This document shows positions 19,091 through 27,987 of a stretch of DNA of 41,285 bases, one piece after another; within the stretch, counting starts at the first letter, position 1; each line of letters begins with the position of its first letter. Source of the stretch: Candidatus Parcubacteria bacterium. Lineage in GTDB: Bacteria; Patescibacteriota; Minisyncoccia; Phycocordibacterales; Zambryskibacteraceae. The position numbers and the translations under genes were made by a program. Location: positions 1 through 41,285 of the forward strand of contig JAIFWJ010000005.1 of the NCBI GenBank assembly GCA_019661865.1, in the 5' to 3' direction. Under the pieces are notes generated by a model. It ran no database searches and was not told the DNA's origin. It was given only the letters and a program-made list of their open reading frames with translations.

Positions 19091-20002
19091 ATGAAAGTCA
19101 TACTACTTATAGGGCTACCACTAGTCTTCCTAGCGGCATACTTCGGAAGCCATAAGCCCGATATAAAAAGCGGCCCTGAGAGCACCCCTCTGGCTCAAAT
19201 TGGCCCTTCCAGAGAAGTTCAAAAAGAGGTGGGTATTTCTATACTTCCTAGTGAAATCCTCCAGGGCGACCCGGCTGAGATTCTCATTACAGGTACGACT
19301 ACTGTGAAGTCACTTACATTTAACGGTAAGACTGTGCCTACATTTATAAATGACGGTTCCCCCACTGCTCTCGTGGGTATTGATCTCAAGATGCCTAATG
19401 GTTCTTACCCGGTGAAAGTTACTCTAGCGGATGGGAAAGTGATTACAAAAAACTTAATTGTAGGTAAGCGAGTGATAGCCGAGGCCCCGCTTGGTATCCC
19501 AGAGAGTCTCGGGGGTAACACTCCAGAGGGTGAAAAGACTCTATTGAACGCACTTGCCGCAGACAATGCAGTACTCGCGAACATCCCGACTGTCTTGGAG
19601 AAGTTGTGGCAAGGCAAGTTCGCCTACCCAGTGGAGAATCCAGAGGTCACCGATGTATATGGATACACTCGCCTCACAGTCAATACATCAATAAGTCACA
19701 AGGGCACTGACTTTCACGCTCCACCCGGGACACCTGTACTAGCCATGAACTCAGGTGTGGTACGCATAAACAGATTCTTTACTGCATACGGTAACACCAT
19801 AGTCATAGATCACGGCTTTGGCATCTCTACTATGTATATGCACTTGTCTAAGTCAGATGTGAAAGTCGCTGATACGGTAAAGAAGGGTCAAGTCATAGGC
19901 CTCTCCGGCGAGACAGGCTACGCCGAGGGTCCGCATTTACACTTAACGGTGAAAGTGAACAACATCTCCATTGACCCCATGAAGTTCTTAGAACTCTTCT
20001 GA
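19091..20002 (+). CDS. M23 family metallopeptidase (peptidoglycan hydrolase)
   Basis: SHKGTDFHAPPGTPVLAMNSGVV...GNTIVIDHGFGISTMYMHL...GLSGETGYAEGPHLHL. ATG at 19091 is 6 nt after TATACT. Confidence 0.93.
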   Translation: MKVILLIGLPLVFLAAYFGSHKPDIKSGPESTPLAQIGPSREVQKEVGISILPSEILQGDPAEILITGTTTVKSLTFNGKTVPTFINDGSPTALVGIDLKMPNGSYPVKVTLADGKVITKNLIVGKRVIAEAPLGIPESLGGNTPEGEKTLLNALAADNAVLANIPTVLEKLWQGKFAYPVENPEVTDVYGYTRLTVNTSISHKGTDFHAPPGTPVLAMNSGVVRINRFFTAYGNTIVIDHGFGISTMYMHLSKSDVKVADTVKKGQVIGLSGETGYAEGPHLHLTVKVNNISIDPMKFLELF

Positions 20003-20017
20003 TAGAATTAAGGAGAC

Positions 20018-20554
20018 ATGAAGTACTTTACTGGCTTCTTGGTTAAGGGAGAAGCGGCCGAATTTCAACAGAAAATTTCTCGTGAAGTGAGAGAGCAATT
20101 TATGTCTGAGATGCGTTCACCCAAGATCCCTCCACACATCACCATCTTCAGGCCGTTCACCACAGAAGATCCTAAACCGATAAAAGAATTCTTAAAGAGT
20201 TGGACCGAAAGTAATCCTAAACTGAGTAAGCTCACTTTCTCCGACTTCGAGCACTTCGACGACCGTACTATATTTCTACATGTAGATATGGACAAGAAGA
20301 CATGTGACGCTGTCATAGCTCTTCAGCGCGAGATAGAGAAAATCACCGGAGTACATCTGAACTCTCATTCTGTCTGGAACCCACATGTGACAGTAGCAAC
20401 TCGGATTATGCCGCATGAGTTCGAGAGCATCTGGAACAGAGTTAAAGAGGAGGAGAAGAAGGAGTTCACCGTACCCTTCGACAATATTACTCTCTTCAAG
20501 CTTAAGGAAGAGACTAGAGAGTGGATAGTGGACGAGATTTTCCCTATCAAATAG
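20018..20554 (+). CDS. 2'-5' RNA ligase / 2H phosphoesterase family
   Basis: PPHITIFRPF and NPHVTVATRI (paired HxT motifs); SD AAGGAG. Confidence 0.8.
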   Translation: MKYFTGFLVKGEAAEFQQKISREVREQFMSEMRSPKIPPHITIFRPFTTEDPKPIKEFLKSWTESNPKLSKLTFSDFEHFDDRTIFLHVDMDKKTCDAVIALQREIEKITGVHLNSHSVWNPHVTVATRIMPHEFESIWNRVKEEEKKEFTVPFDNITLFKLKEETREWIVDEIFPIK

Positions 20555-20568
20555 TAGATAATAAATTC

Positions 20569-20931
20569 ATGAAATTAAAAATAGTCCGTGGCCTCATTTC
20601 GGCCAGTTTCCTCTTCGCAGGAATTAGTAAGTTATTAGGAACTGATATGCAAATGGCTGGGTTCCAGCACTGGGGATACCCGCTCTGGTTTATGTACGCA
20701 GTAGGAGCGTTCGAGGTAGTGATGGCCATAGCGCTCTGGACTAAGTATTCTAAGTGGGCCAACCTGCTTCTCTTGGCTCAGATGGTCGGAGTGTTCTACA
20801 CTCACATCCACTCACATGACCCAGTACAGGTGATGTCACTTGCCATAGTTACAACTCTTCTCCTTATTACCCACTGGTTCATGATGAAAAGATCCCTTCC
20901 CACCATGCAGCCTATGCAGTCAGCAATATAG
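20569..20931 (+). CDS. DoxX family membrane protein
   Basis: GLISASFLFAGISKLLGTDMQMAGFQHWGYPLWFMYAVGAFEVVMAIALW. Confidence 0.8.
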   Translation: MKLKIVRGLISASFLFAGISKLLGTDMQMAGFQHWGYPLWFMYAVGAFEVVMAIALWTKYSKWANLLLLAQMVGVFYTHIHSHDPVQVMSLAIVTTLLLITHWFMMKRSLPTMQPMQSAI

Positions 20932-20933
20932 TT

Positions 20934-21140
20934 ATGTGGAAGCACTGGGAAGGCACAACCTATAAGCCATCTAAGTTTATCCGCTCCGTTCAGATAATAC
21001 TTCTTTTTCTTATACTTATCGGACTTGGACTTCTAGCCTCATATAAAATGTGGGTACCTGGGTTAGTTGACAAGATTCTCTCACATGACAAGTCGTACCA
21101 AGATACTCTTAAGTTCGTGAAAACACACAGTGCTAAGTAA
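20934..21140 (+). CDS. Small single-TM membrane protein
   Basis: 68 aa with one TM, directly after the DoxX gene. Confidence 0.5.
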   Translation: MWKHWEGTTYKPSKFIRSVQIILLFLILIGLGLLASYKMWVPGLVDKILSHDKSYQDTLKFVKTHSAK

Positions 21141-21142
21141 GA

Positions 21143-21883
21143 TTAAGCCGATACTACACCCTTGAAGGTGGTATAAACCACCAGTCTATGATCATAAGTT
21201 GACCCGTCGGGAGTGAGATTTCCTGCACAGGTAACAAGATTGAGTCTCTTAGCGTCGTTTAGTCCGAAGAGAGTCACAGGTGAAAGGTTCCCTAAGGCAT
21301 AGGTCTTTGTAGTATTAACAACGAAGTGAAGTTTCTTTCCACTGGTAGTAATTATATAAACATCAGAGCCATTCTTAAGATTTTTCAAATTTTCAAAGGC
21401 AGCGAAGACGTGTGCATCTAGGACAGCCGATCCCTGTAGACCCGGCACGATGCCGTACTTATACCACCCCACCACATTTGTCTTGCCACTCGGCACATCA
21501 AGTTCACCCTTGTTGTTTATACCCATGCCTAGTATCGGAGAATCTATCTTCACAGACGGGATGACAATCCTTACAGGAGTATCGGAAGGATTAACAGGTA
21601 TATTAAGGGTAGAATTAAGAGCAGAATCTACTTGAACTTCTGGTATGTGAGTATCCTTACTCTCAACCGGAACTCCGATGGAGGGCATGTCTACTAGATG
21701 AGTGAGTAAGAGTGTAGAAGCATCCCCTGACCCAAGGGCAGTGTAGTCAGGAATAATTTCTACCGTCTTTAAGTTAGACAATCCGCTCCAACTCTCGGCA
21801 GACACTGACTTAGTGGTCAGCAAAGAAGAAAAAAGTGCAAATAAAATAAGCGCGGCTAGTGCGCCCTTTTTGTTATTGAACAT
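21143..21883 (-). CDS. Class F sortase
   Basis: IVIPSVKIDSPILGMGINNKGELDVPSGKTNVVGWYKYGIVPGLQGSAVLDAHVF...LNLVTCAG...HRLVVYT (His, Cys, Arg). Confidence 0.88.
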   Translation of the reverse strand: MFNNKKGALAALILFALFSSLLTTKSVSAESWSGLSNLKTVEIIPDYTALGSGDASTLLLTHLVDMPSIGVPVESKDTHIPEVQVDSALNSTLNIPVNPSDTPVRIVIPSVKIDSPILGMGINNKGELDVPSGKTNVVGWYKYGIVPGLQGSAVLDAHVFAAFENLKNLKNGSDVYIITTSGKKLHFVVNTTKTYALGNLSPVTLFGLNDAKRLNLVTCAGNLTPDGSTYDHRLVVYTTFKGVVSA

Positions 21884-22060
21884 AGAAGCGGATACATCGT
21901 ACTCGCGGGACTTAAGTTTGTCTACTTGACCCAGCACAAAGTCTGCTATTCAGTATTTTATTTTCAAAAAAGCTAGAACCTACAACGTGTAAGAAGGGTT
22001 CTACACCCGCGTCTTTTAATGTGGTGCGACTCAAGTGTCCATAAAAGCAAAACTTAAATC

Positions 22061-22213
22061 ATGCTTACTACAATTGCAGTAATCCTCTTGATACTTTGGC
22101 TCTTGGGAGTTGTGACATCTTTTACTGTAGGAGGCTTCATACATATCCTCCTCGTCATTGCTATAGTCATGATCCTCATACGTCTTATCAGAGGAGAAAA
22201 TCCCGTGAAGTAA
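22061..22213 (+). CDS. lmo0937-family small membrane protein
   Basis: MLTTIAVILLILWLLGVVTSFTVGGFIHILLVIAIVMILIRLIRGENPVK; 50 aa, absent from ORF track, followed by a terminator. Confidence 0.85.
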   Translation: MLTTIAVILLILWLLGVVTSFTVGGFIHILLVIAIVMILIRLIRGENPVK

Positions 22214-22226
22214 TTCACAGGTCAAC

Positions 22227-22257
22227 AAAAAACCTCTCTATCTGGAGAGGTTTTTTG
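22227..22257 (+). terminator. Intrinsic terminator
   Basis: AAAAAACCTCTC-TATCTG-GAGAGGTTTTTT. Confidence 0.88.
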
Positions 22258-22301
22258 TTTTCTCTTTTTTATTTCTTTTTGCAGGATTCCTTTAATTTAC
22301 T

Positions 22302-22754
22302 TTAATTCACTGTTAGTGTGCCCCACATACCCATGGCGCGATGATTGCCGACCGAGCAATAGTATACGAAGCTTCCTGTCTTATCTGCTGTAAACTCCAC
22401 CAGAGCCTCTTGTCCGCTAATTATCCTTGGAGTTCTCACATTGAATTCATCGATCACAAGATCATGGGAGCCGACTGTGTTCTTGAATGTGATACGAACC
22501 TTGTCACCCTTATTTACCGAAAGAGTCTTAGGTGTCATGGCATAATTCGATCCTGAAACTGTAAAGCTTTTAACAACTTGAGTAGTAGTTGGGGTCTCAA
22601 GATTTGCATTGGGATTTGTACTCTCGAGAGGTGCACTAGTGCCACCGCCCGTGACTGGATTCTGTACTGGTTCCACACTCGATTTACCTTTTATAAGATA
22701 AACTCCGAGAATTATAACTATGATAACGACTAATATTCCGATTAATTTATTCAT
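22302..22754 (-). CDS. Membrane-anchored cupredoxin
   Basis: TFKNTVGSHDLVIDEF...GSFVYYCSVGNHRAMGMWGTLTV, type-1 copper ligand pattern His..Cys..His..Met. Confidence 0.88.
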   Translation of the reverse strand: MNKLIGILVVIIVIILGVYLIKGKSSVEPVQNPVTGGGTSAPLESTNPNANLETPTTTQVVKSFTVSGSNYAMTPKTLSVNKGDKVRITFKNTVGSHDLVIDEFNVRTPRIISGQEALVEFTADKTGSFVYYCSVGNHRAMGMWGTLTVN

Positions 22755-22818
22755 GTTGATTTCTTTAGACTTTAGAGTAATATTGTAACGCGACTTAATA
22801 CAGATCGTCTAGAAACGT

Positions 22819-23610
22819 ATGATAAAAGTAGAAAATCTCACCAAGACCTTCGACGAACGCAGAGCAGTAGACAACATATCCTTCGAGGTGGGGAGAGGCG
22901 AGATCTTCGCCTTCTTGGGACCGAACGGTGCTGGCAAGACTACTACTATAAAGATGCTCACCACTCTTCTCGAGCCTACCAGCGGTAAACTCGAGTTGAA
23001 CGGCTTCGACCCTATAAAGGACCCTGGGGAAGTGCGCAAGTCCTTCGGTATCGTCTTCCAAGATGCCTCTCTGGACACCGAGCTTACGGCATACGAGAAC
23101 ATGGAGATCCATGCTGTGCTTTATGGTTTATCCAAGGATCTTTATCAGAAACGCATTGATGAGCTCCTTTTCTTAGTTGAGCTTGCAGATAGGAGAAATG
23201 ACTTAGTTAAAGACTTCTCTGGTGGTATGAAGCGCAGGCTTGAGATTGCTCGCTCTCTCCTCCACCACCCTAAGGTCCTCTTCCTCGATGAACCTACCCT
23301 GGGCCTTGATCCACAGACGAGAAACTTGCTTTGGAATTACATTAAGGATCTAAATACTAAAGAAGGTATAACTGTCTTTCTCACTACTCACTATATGGAG
23401 GAGGCAGACAAGATGGCGAACCGCATCGCTATAATAGACCATGGGAAGATTGTTGGCTCGGGCACTTCCGCAGAACTTAAGGAGAGTACCCAGACCACTT
23501 CCCTAGAGGAAGCTTTCCTTAAACTCACTGGCCACTCTGTCCGTGAAGAAGGTGGTGAGAACCAGATGAGACAAGCAGCTCGCCTCTGGGGTGGCGGTAA
23601 CAGAAGATAG
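22819..23610 (+). CDS. ABC transporter ATP-binding protein (DrrA-like)
   Basis: GPNGAGKTTTIKML, FSGGMKRRLEIARSLLHHPKVLFLDEPTLGLDP. Confidence 0.95.
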   Translation: MIKVENLTKTFDERRAVDNISFEVGRGEIFAFLGPNGAGKTTTIKMLTTLLEPTSGKLELNGFDPIKDPGEVRKSFGIVFQDASLDTELTAYENMEIHAVLYGLSKDLYQKRIDELLFLVELADRRNDLVKDFSGGMKRRLEIARSLLHHPKVLFLDEPTLGLDPQTRNLLWNYIKDLNTKEGITVFLTTHYMEEADKMANRIAIIDHGKIVGSGTSAELKESTQTTSLEEAFLKLTGHSVREEGGENQMRQAARLWGGGNRR

Positions 23611-23628
23611 ACTCTAAGATAAAACAGT

Positions 23629-24372
23629 ATGAAAACTATTTATATACTTTGGCAAAGGCAGTTAAAGCGTTACCTACGGTCCAAGTCTAGGATCGTGGGT
23701 TCCTTAGGCCAGCCCATACTCTTCCTGCTTGCACTTGGATACGGTTTCGGCCCTGTCTACTCACAAGCCGGTGGCGGTAACTACATACACTTTCTCGCTC
23801 CGGGTATCGTGGCCATGTCCATACTCTTCACCGCTATTTTCTCCGGTATTGAAGTCATTTGGGATAAACAATTCGGATTCCTTAAGGAAACTCTGGTCGC
23901 ACCTGTATCACGTATTAATATAATGATCGGTCGCACACTCGGCGGAGCCACCGTCTCTGTGGTCCAAGGTCTCATTGTGCTCATACTCTCCATGCTCTTC
24001 GGCTTTAGACCGAACTCATGGGGAACATTACTGGCACTGGTTATAATGTTTCTTATCGCACTTCTCTACACCGCACTCGGTACGGCCATAGCTTCTATAC
24101 TTGAAGACATGCAAGGTTTCCAACTGATTATGAACTTCTTGGTCATGCCATCATTCTTTCTCTCTGGAGCACTCTTCCCTCTTAGAGGACTTCCTAAGGC
24201 ACTGACTGTAGTTACTCGTATAAATCCACTCACATATGGAGTTGATGCACTACGCGGATCTCTAACCGGCATTTATCAACTCTCACTCTCGCTCGATCTT
24301 ATAGTTCTTACATCTGTATCAGTGATTGTCCTCGGAGTTGGTTCATACTTGTTTACTAAGATTAAAGCTTAG
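23629..24372 (+). CDS. ABC-2 type transporter permease
   Basis: Six TM segments; follows the ATPase gene; FLSGALFPLRGLPKALTVVTRINPLTYGVDALRG. Confidence 0.93.
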   Translation: MKTIYILWQRQLKRYLRSKSRIVGSLGQPILFLLALGYGFGPVYSQAGGGNYIHFLAPGIVAMSILFTAIFSGIEVIWDKQFGFLKETLVAPVSRINIMIGRTLGGATVSVVQGLIVLILSMLFGFRPNSWGTLLALVIMFLIALLYTALGTAIASILEDMQGFQLIMNFLVMPSFFLSGALFPLRGLPKALTVVTRINPLTYGVDALRGSLTGIYQLSLSLDLIVLTSVSVIVLGVGSYLFTKIKA

Positions 24373-24376
24373 AATT

Positions 24377-25303
24377 TTAAACCTTTAAGTATTTCCTGAT
24401 CGCTAGAACTGAAGATATTGCACCGATAAATAATCCTCCAAGGATAATAATAAGAAAGATCTGTGGAAGATTGTGCAAGTAGTAGAGGAAAACATTGAAC
24501 CCGATGAAGAAGTTCTCTGTAATGTGTCCGAGCCAGTAAGTTATAGGTGCAAGGATTACAAGTGTTAGTATCCCTGCCATCAGTCCGTATATCATGCCCA
24601 CCACTATAAAAGGTCCCTGGATATATGCTGTAGAGGCACCAACAAGTCGCATTACACCGATCTCATCACGAGAAATGTAGATAGTAAGACGTATAGTGTT
24701 AAAGGCGGTGATGACAGAAAGAATGATGAACGCCAGTGCGAGTACAAGTCCGAGCTTATCTGCAGCGGTAATGATACTGGTAAGCTTGTCTATGGCAGTC
24801 TTGTTCTGATAATAGTTTACCTGGTCAATGATAGTGAGCCCTGTGTTAGGTAAAGCACTCTTACCCTGGAGGAAGTTTGCCACTGACTGATACTGGGAAG
24901 GATCCTTGGCCTTCACATTGAGTGCAGCGCCAAAGGGGTTCTGGTTGAGCTCGTCTAGTGCAGCAAGGATAGCTTGGTCGTCAGCATGGCGCTCCTTAAA
25001 CTGCTCGAGGACAGCTTCCTTAGAGGTGTATTCAACTCTGGCTACCTCAGGCAGAGTCTCTAGGGAATGCTTAATAGATAGTACGTCTTCCTCAGCCGCT
25101 TTCGGGATGAAGGTTATATTTATGTCTACCTTGTTCCTAAGTTCGTCAAGCGAGGTCTTAAGGACAGCAGAGCCCATGATGATAAAACCAATCACCAAGA
25201 GTGTGACTATCATGGTCAGAACTGAGGCCAGGGAGACCGTACCATTCCTCCAGAAGTTAAAGAATCCAGTCCTCACTATGCGCTTAACATTGGTCCAGAA
25301 CAT
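24377..25303 (-). CDS. ftsX: Cell division protein FtsX
   Basis: Typical FtsX topology; SRDEIGVMRLVGASTAYIQGPFIVVGMIYGLMAG; next to ftsE. Confidence 0.95.
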   Translation of the reverse strand: MFWTNVKRIVRTGFFNFWRNGTVSLASVLTMIVTLLVIGFIIMGSAVLKTSLDELRNKVDINITFIPKAAEEDVLSIKHSLETLPEVARVEYTSKEAVLEQFKERHADDQAILAALDELNQNPFGAALNVKAKDPSQYQSVANFLQGKSALPNTGLTIIDQVNYYQNKTAIDKLTSIITAADKLGLVLALAFIILSVITAFNTIRLTIYISRDEIGVMRLVGASTAYIQGPFIVVGMIYGLMAGILTLVILAPITYWLGHITENFFIGFNVFLYYLHNLPQIFLIIILGGLFIGAISSVLAIRKYLKV

Positions 25304-25317
25304 TTCTTTATTATAAA

Positions 25318-25998
25318 TTAAATGAAGTATTTACCCTCCTTGTCATCACGGATAATCTTACCCTTCTCCATAGCTATGACACGGTGACCAAGGGAGTCTA
25401 TTATACCTTTATTGTGTGTAGTGAGAATGACAGTAGTGCCTAGATCATTAATCTTCTTGAGTATCTGCACTACGTCATATGTATTCACCGGATCGAGATT
25501 ACCTGTGGGCTCGTCAGCCACAATGATGTCTGGTTGATTCACTAGCGCACGGGCTATAGCCACTCTCTGCTTCTCTCCACCAGAAAGTTCATTAGGGAAA
25601 TTCCAAGCCTTGTCATGGAGATCTACAAGCTCGAGCACATGTGGCACATCTGCGGCTATTTCTTCATCAGGCCTTCCTGAGGCTTCCATGGTGAAGGCAA
25701 TGTTTTCATAAACAGTTTTGTCAGGTAGAAGTCTAAAATCCTGAAAGACCATTCCTATCCTCCTTCTGAAATCATTTATCTCTCTTTTATTAAGTTGGTG
25801 GACGTCGGTAGATTCGTAAAAGACTTGCCCTTCTGTAGGATGCTCCTCTGCAAGAAGCATTTTTAAAATTGTGGTTTTGCCCGCCCCAGACTGTCCCACG
25901 ATAGAGACGAACTCCTTGGGCTCTATGGAGAATGTGACGTTTTGAAGGGCTACAGACGAGTCAGGATAAACCTTCGTCACACGATCGAAAAAAATCAT
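25318..25998 (-). CDS. ftsE: Cell division ATP-binding protein FtsE
   Basis: GQSGAGKTTILKMLLAEE, ELSGGEKQRVAIARALVNQPDIIVADEPTGNLDP; ATG at 25998. Confidence 0.95.
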   Translation of the reverse strand: MIFFDRVTKVYPDSSVALQNVTFSIEPKEFVSIVGQSGAGKTTILKMLLAEEHPTEGQVFYESTDVHQLNKREINDFRRRIGMVFQDFRLLPDKTVYENIAFTMEASGRPDEEIAADVPHVLELVDLHDKAWNFPNELSGGEKQRVAIARALVNQPDIIVADEPTGNLDPVNTYDVVQILKKINDLGTTVILTTHNKGIIDSLGHRVIAMEKGKIIRDDKEGKYFI

Positions 25999-26053
25999 TG
26001 CCAAACTATTTTAACATTTATGGTGCTCCTGGCCAAGACAGCCTTAATACAAC

Positions 26054-26932
26054 TTAAAGAAGTTTCTCAGCTTCTATAAATTCATCAAGTTCTCCATTTA
26101 GCACTCCTTCGACGTCAGAGGTTTCTACATCGGTCCTGTGATCCTTCACCATCTTGTATGGATGTAGTACATAAGAGCGGATTTGGTTCCCCCATTCTAT
26201 ACTTGTGGTCTTAGAAATATACATGCCCTTCTCCCTGGCCTTACGCTCATCATCGAGCTTCTTAAAAAGTTTCGCTTCAAGAAGTGCCAGTGCCTTTTCT
26301 TTATTCTGCGCTTGGCTACGTTCTGTTTCTACATGCACTGCAAGGTTCGTAGGTATGTGCACCAGGCGCACTGCAGTCTCGCGCTTGTTCACATTCTGCC
26401 CACCAGGACCAGAAGACTTAGAGTATTCGATTCTTATATCTTCAGGAGGAATTTCTATCTCATGAACACGCTCAAACTTCGGTATGACCTCCACCATGGA
26501 GAAAGAGGTGTGGCGCAGCTTCTTAGAACTAAAAGGTGAGATGCGCACAAGTCTGTGTACTCCGGATTCATTTTTTAAAGTCCCGTATACATTCTTCCCT
26601 TCCACTTCGAGTGTAATGTTTCTATACCCGCCATGATCATTTTCGTTTTTATGTAAAACAGAAATCTTCCACCCCTTCTTCTGAAAATACTTCAGATACA
26701 TATCTAGAAGAATCTTTGAGAAGTCCTCTGCATCATCTCCTCCAGCACCAGAGAAGATAGTTACGACTGCATCACCCTTGTCGTACTTGCCCACTCCTAG
26801 AAGTGCATCCTTAAGTCTCTCTAACTCCTTGATAGTCTCTTGGGCCACATCCTTGTCCGACCAGAAGTCAGAGGACGCCATGCGAGCCTCTATAGCCTCA
26901 ATATGTTTTTGTATTTCTTCCTTATTTGCCAC
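26054..26932 (-). CDS. prfB: Peptide chain release factor 2 (GTG start, shortened domain 1)
   Basis: GVHRLVRISPFSSKKLRHTSFS (SPF motif), SSGPGGQNVNKRETAVRLVHIP (GGQ). Confidence 0.95.
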   Translation of the reverse strand: MANKEEIQKHIEAIEARMASSDFWSDKDVAQETIKELERLKDALLGVGKYDKGDAVVTIFSGAGGDDAEDFSKILLDMYLKYFQKKGWKISVLHKNENDHGGYRNITLEVEGKNVYGTLKNESGVHRLVRISPFSSKKLRHTSFSMVEVIPKFERVHEIEIPPEDIRIEYSKSSGPGGQNVNKRETAVRLVHIPTNLAVHVETERSQAQNKEKALALLEAKLFKKLDDERKAREKGMYISKTTSIEWGNQIRSYVLHPYKMVKDHRTDVETSDVEGVLNGELDEFIEAEKLL

Positions 26933-26953
26933 TTTGTAAGTTTATCAAATAGT

Positions 26954-26981
26954 AAGGGCGCCGTTGGTGTGCGGCGCCCTT
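26954..26981 (-). other. GC-rich hairpin, possible terminator/attenuator upstream of prfB
   Basis: AAGGGCGCCG-TTGGTGTG-CGGCGCCCTT, 10-bp perfect stem 22 nt upstream of the prfB start; only a weak T-tract. Confidence 0.55.
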
Positions 26982-27337
26982 CTGTCAGTAGCAGTGATGA
27001 GTTATCACAGGCTATAACTAGAGCCGAACTCTGCAAGCCAGACTGCTATGCGCAGAATACTTGCTTTACCACTCTGACAGAGCCATATGACCAGAGACAA
27101 ACATGTCTCCTCCTTATACCGGCCAGGTATAGGACCAGTGCACCTTACTCAACTCTCTACCTCTTTACTTGCTTCATTGAGCAAAGCATGACCGGGTGTC
27201 AAGACCGCATGCTGGAACTCTGGGAGAGGGATGCCACCTCTTACCCATCCGCTGCGGTGAAATCATTATGCCTCTATGGATAAATAAAACAAGTGCGTTG
27301 AAATATGAGTCTTTCTATAATATTATCGTTGTTCAGT

Positions 27338-27413
27338 GCCAAGATAGCTCAGTTGGTAGAGCACATCCATGGTAAGGATGAGGTCCCCGGTTCGATCCCG
27401 GGTCTTGGCTCCA
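27338..27413 (+). tRNA. tRNA-Thr(GGT)
   Basis: Acceptor GCCAAGA/TCTTGGC, anticodon arm CATCC-ATGGTAA-GGATG, T-arm CCCCGGTTCGATCCCGGG, encoded CCA. Confidence 0.95.
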
Positions 27414-27524
27414 TAATTCTTGGGATCGAACCGAGAGGGGTCGGGAGAACATTTGGTCTCCCGTGGAGGAAGGACTGGGAAAACCGTGGGTTTCCCAGAA
27501 GTGACATCCCGGGTCTTGGCTCCA
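27414..27524 (+). repeat. tRNA-3'-end-bounded two-hairpin element (att-like duplication)
   Basis: 19-bp direct repeat ATCCCGGGTCTTGGCTCCA at 27395-27413 and 27506-27524; 12-bp inverted T-arm copy CGGTTCGATCCC (27388-27399) / GGGATCGAACCG (27422-27433); internal hairpins GGGAGA..TCTCCC and CTGGGAAA..TTTCCCAG. Confidence 0.7.
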
Positions 27525-27540
27525 GTGATATAGTGTATAT

Positions 27541-27852
27541 ATGTCATTTGAGAATCCAGAAACATCAAACCGCGAGATCCTTATAGAAGCATTGAAAACT
27601 AAGGGTCTTGAAGATCCAGAAACTCGAGAGATGCTTATAAAGTGGACTGAGGATAAAGAGAATGAGGTCGAGAGAGAAGGAACCCGGGATGCTCAAATAA
27701 ATTTCGAATTGGAAAGAGCACAACTTTATCTCGATGCAGGTTACACTGATGATGCTATGCAGACACTTAAAGATGCTATGGATATTGCAACTAATGAAAA
27801 TAGAGATGATCTAGTCGAGTTAGTGCAGCAGAAAATAGATTCTTTGCAATAA
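27541..27852 (+). CDS. Hypothetical helical acidic protein (103 aa)
   Basis: ORF with TGATATAGT-N6-ATG; C-terminal TPR-like helix pair ELERAQLYLDAGYTDDAMQTLKDAMDIATNE. Confidence 0.65.
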   Translation: MSFENPETSNREILIEALKTKGLEDPETREMLIKWTEDKENEVEREGTRDAQINFELERAQLYLDAGYTDDAMQTLKDAMDIATNENRDDLVELVQQKIDSLQ

Positions 27853-27877
27853 CACTCGAAACGCTTAATATATTTAG

Positions 27878-27950
27878 GCCACCCTAGCTCAGTTGGTAGA
27901 GCACCGCTTTCGTAAAGCGGGGGTCCCGAGTTCGATCCTCGGGGGTGGCT
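27878..27950 (+). tRNA. tRNA-Thr(CGT)
   Basis: Acceptor GCCACCC/GGGTGGC, anticodon arm CCGCT-TTCGTAA-AGCGG; CCA not encoded. Confidence 0.94.
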
Positions 27951-27953
27951 CAG

Positions 27954-27987
27954 AACAAAAATCTCTCCGTGTGGAGAGATTTTTGTT
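27954..27987. terminator. Bidirectional intrinsic terminator
   Basis: AACAAAAATCTCTCC-GTGT-GGAGAGATTTTTGTT, 15-bp perfect stem with A/T flanks, between tRNA-Thr (+) and the 27987-28226 ORF (-). Confidence 0.92.

Noticed and set aside
26054-26932. Possibility of UGA recoding, known in some CPR lineages
   Set aside because: An intact RF2 with SPF and GGQ is present and genes terminate at TGA (for example the M23 gene at 20000-20002).
26840-27283. 147-aa plus ORF (Cys-rich) starting inside prfB
   Set aside because: No plausible start or RBS outside prfB and no terminator; kept only as part of the unexplained-island finding.
27323-27568. Minus ORF GAKTRDRTGDLILTMDVLYQLSYLG and plus ORF 27305-27586
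   Set aside because: These are translations of tRNA-Thr and its duplicated 3' end, a familiar spurious-ORF artefact.
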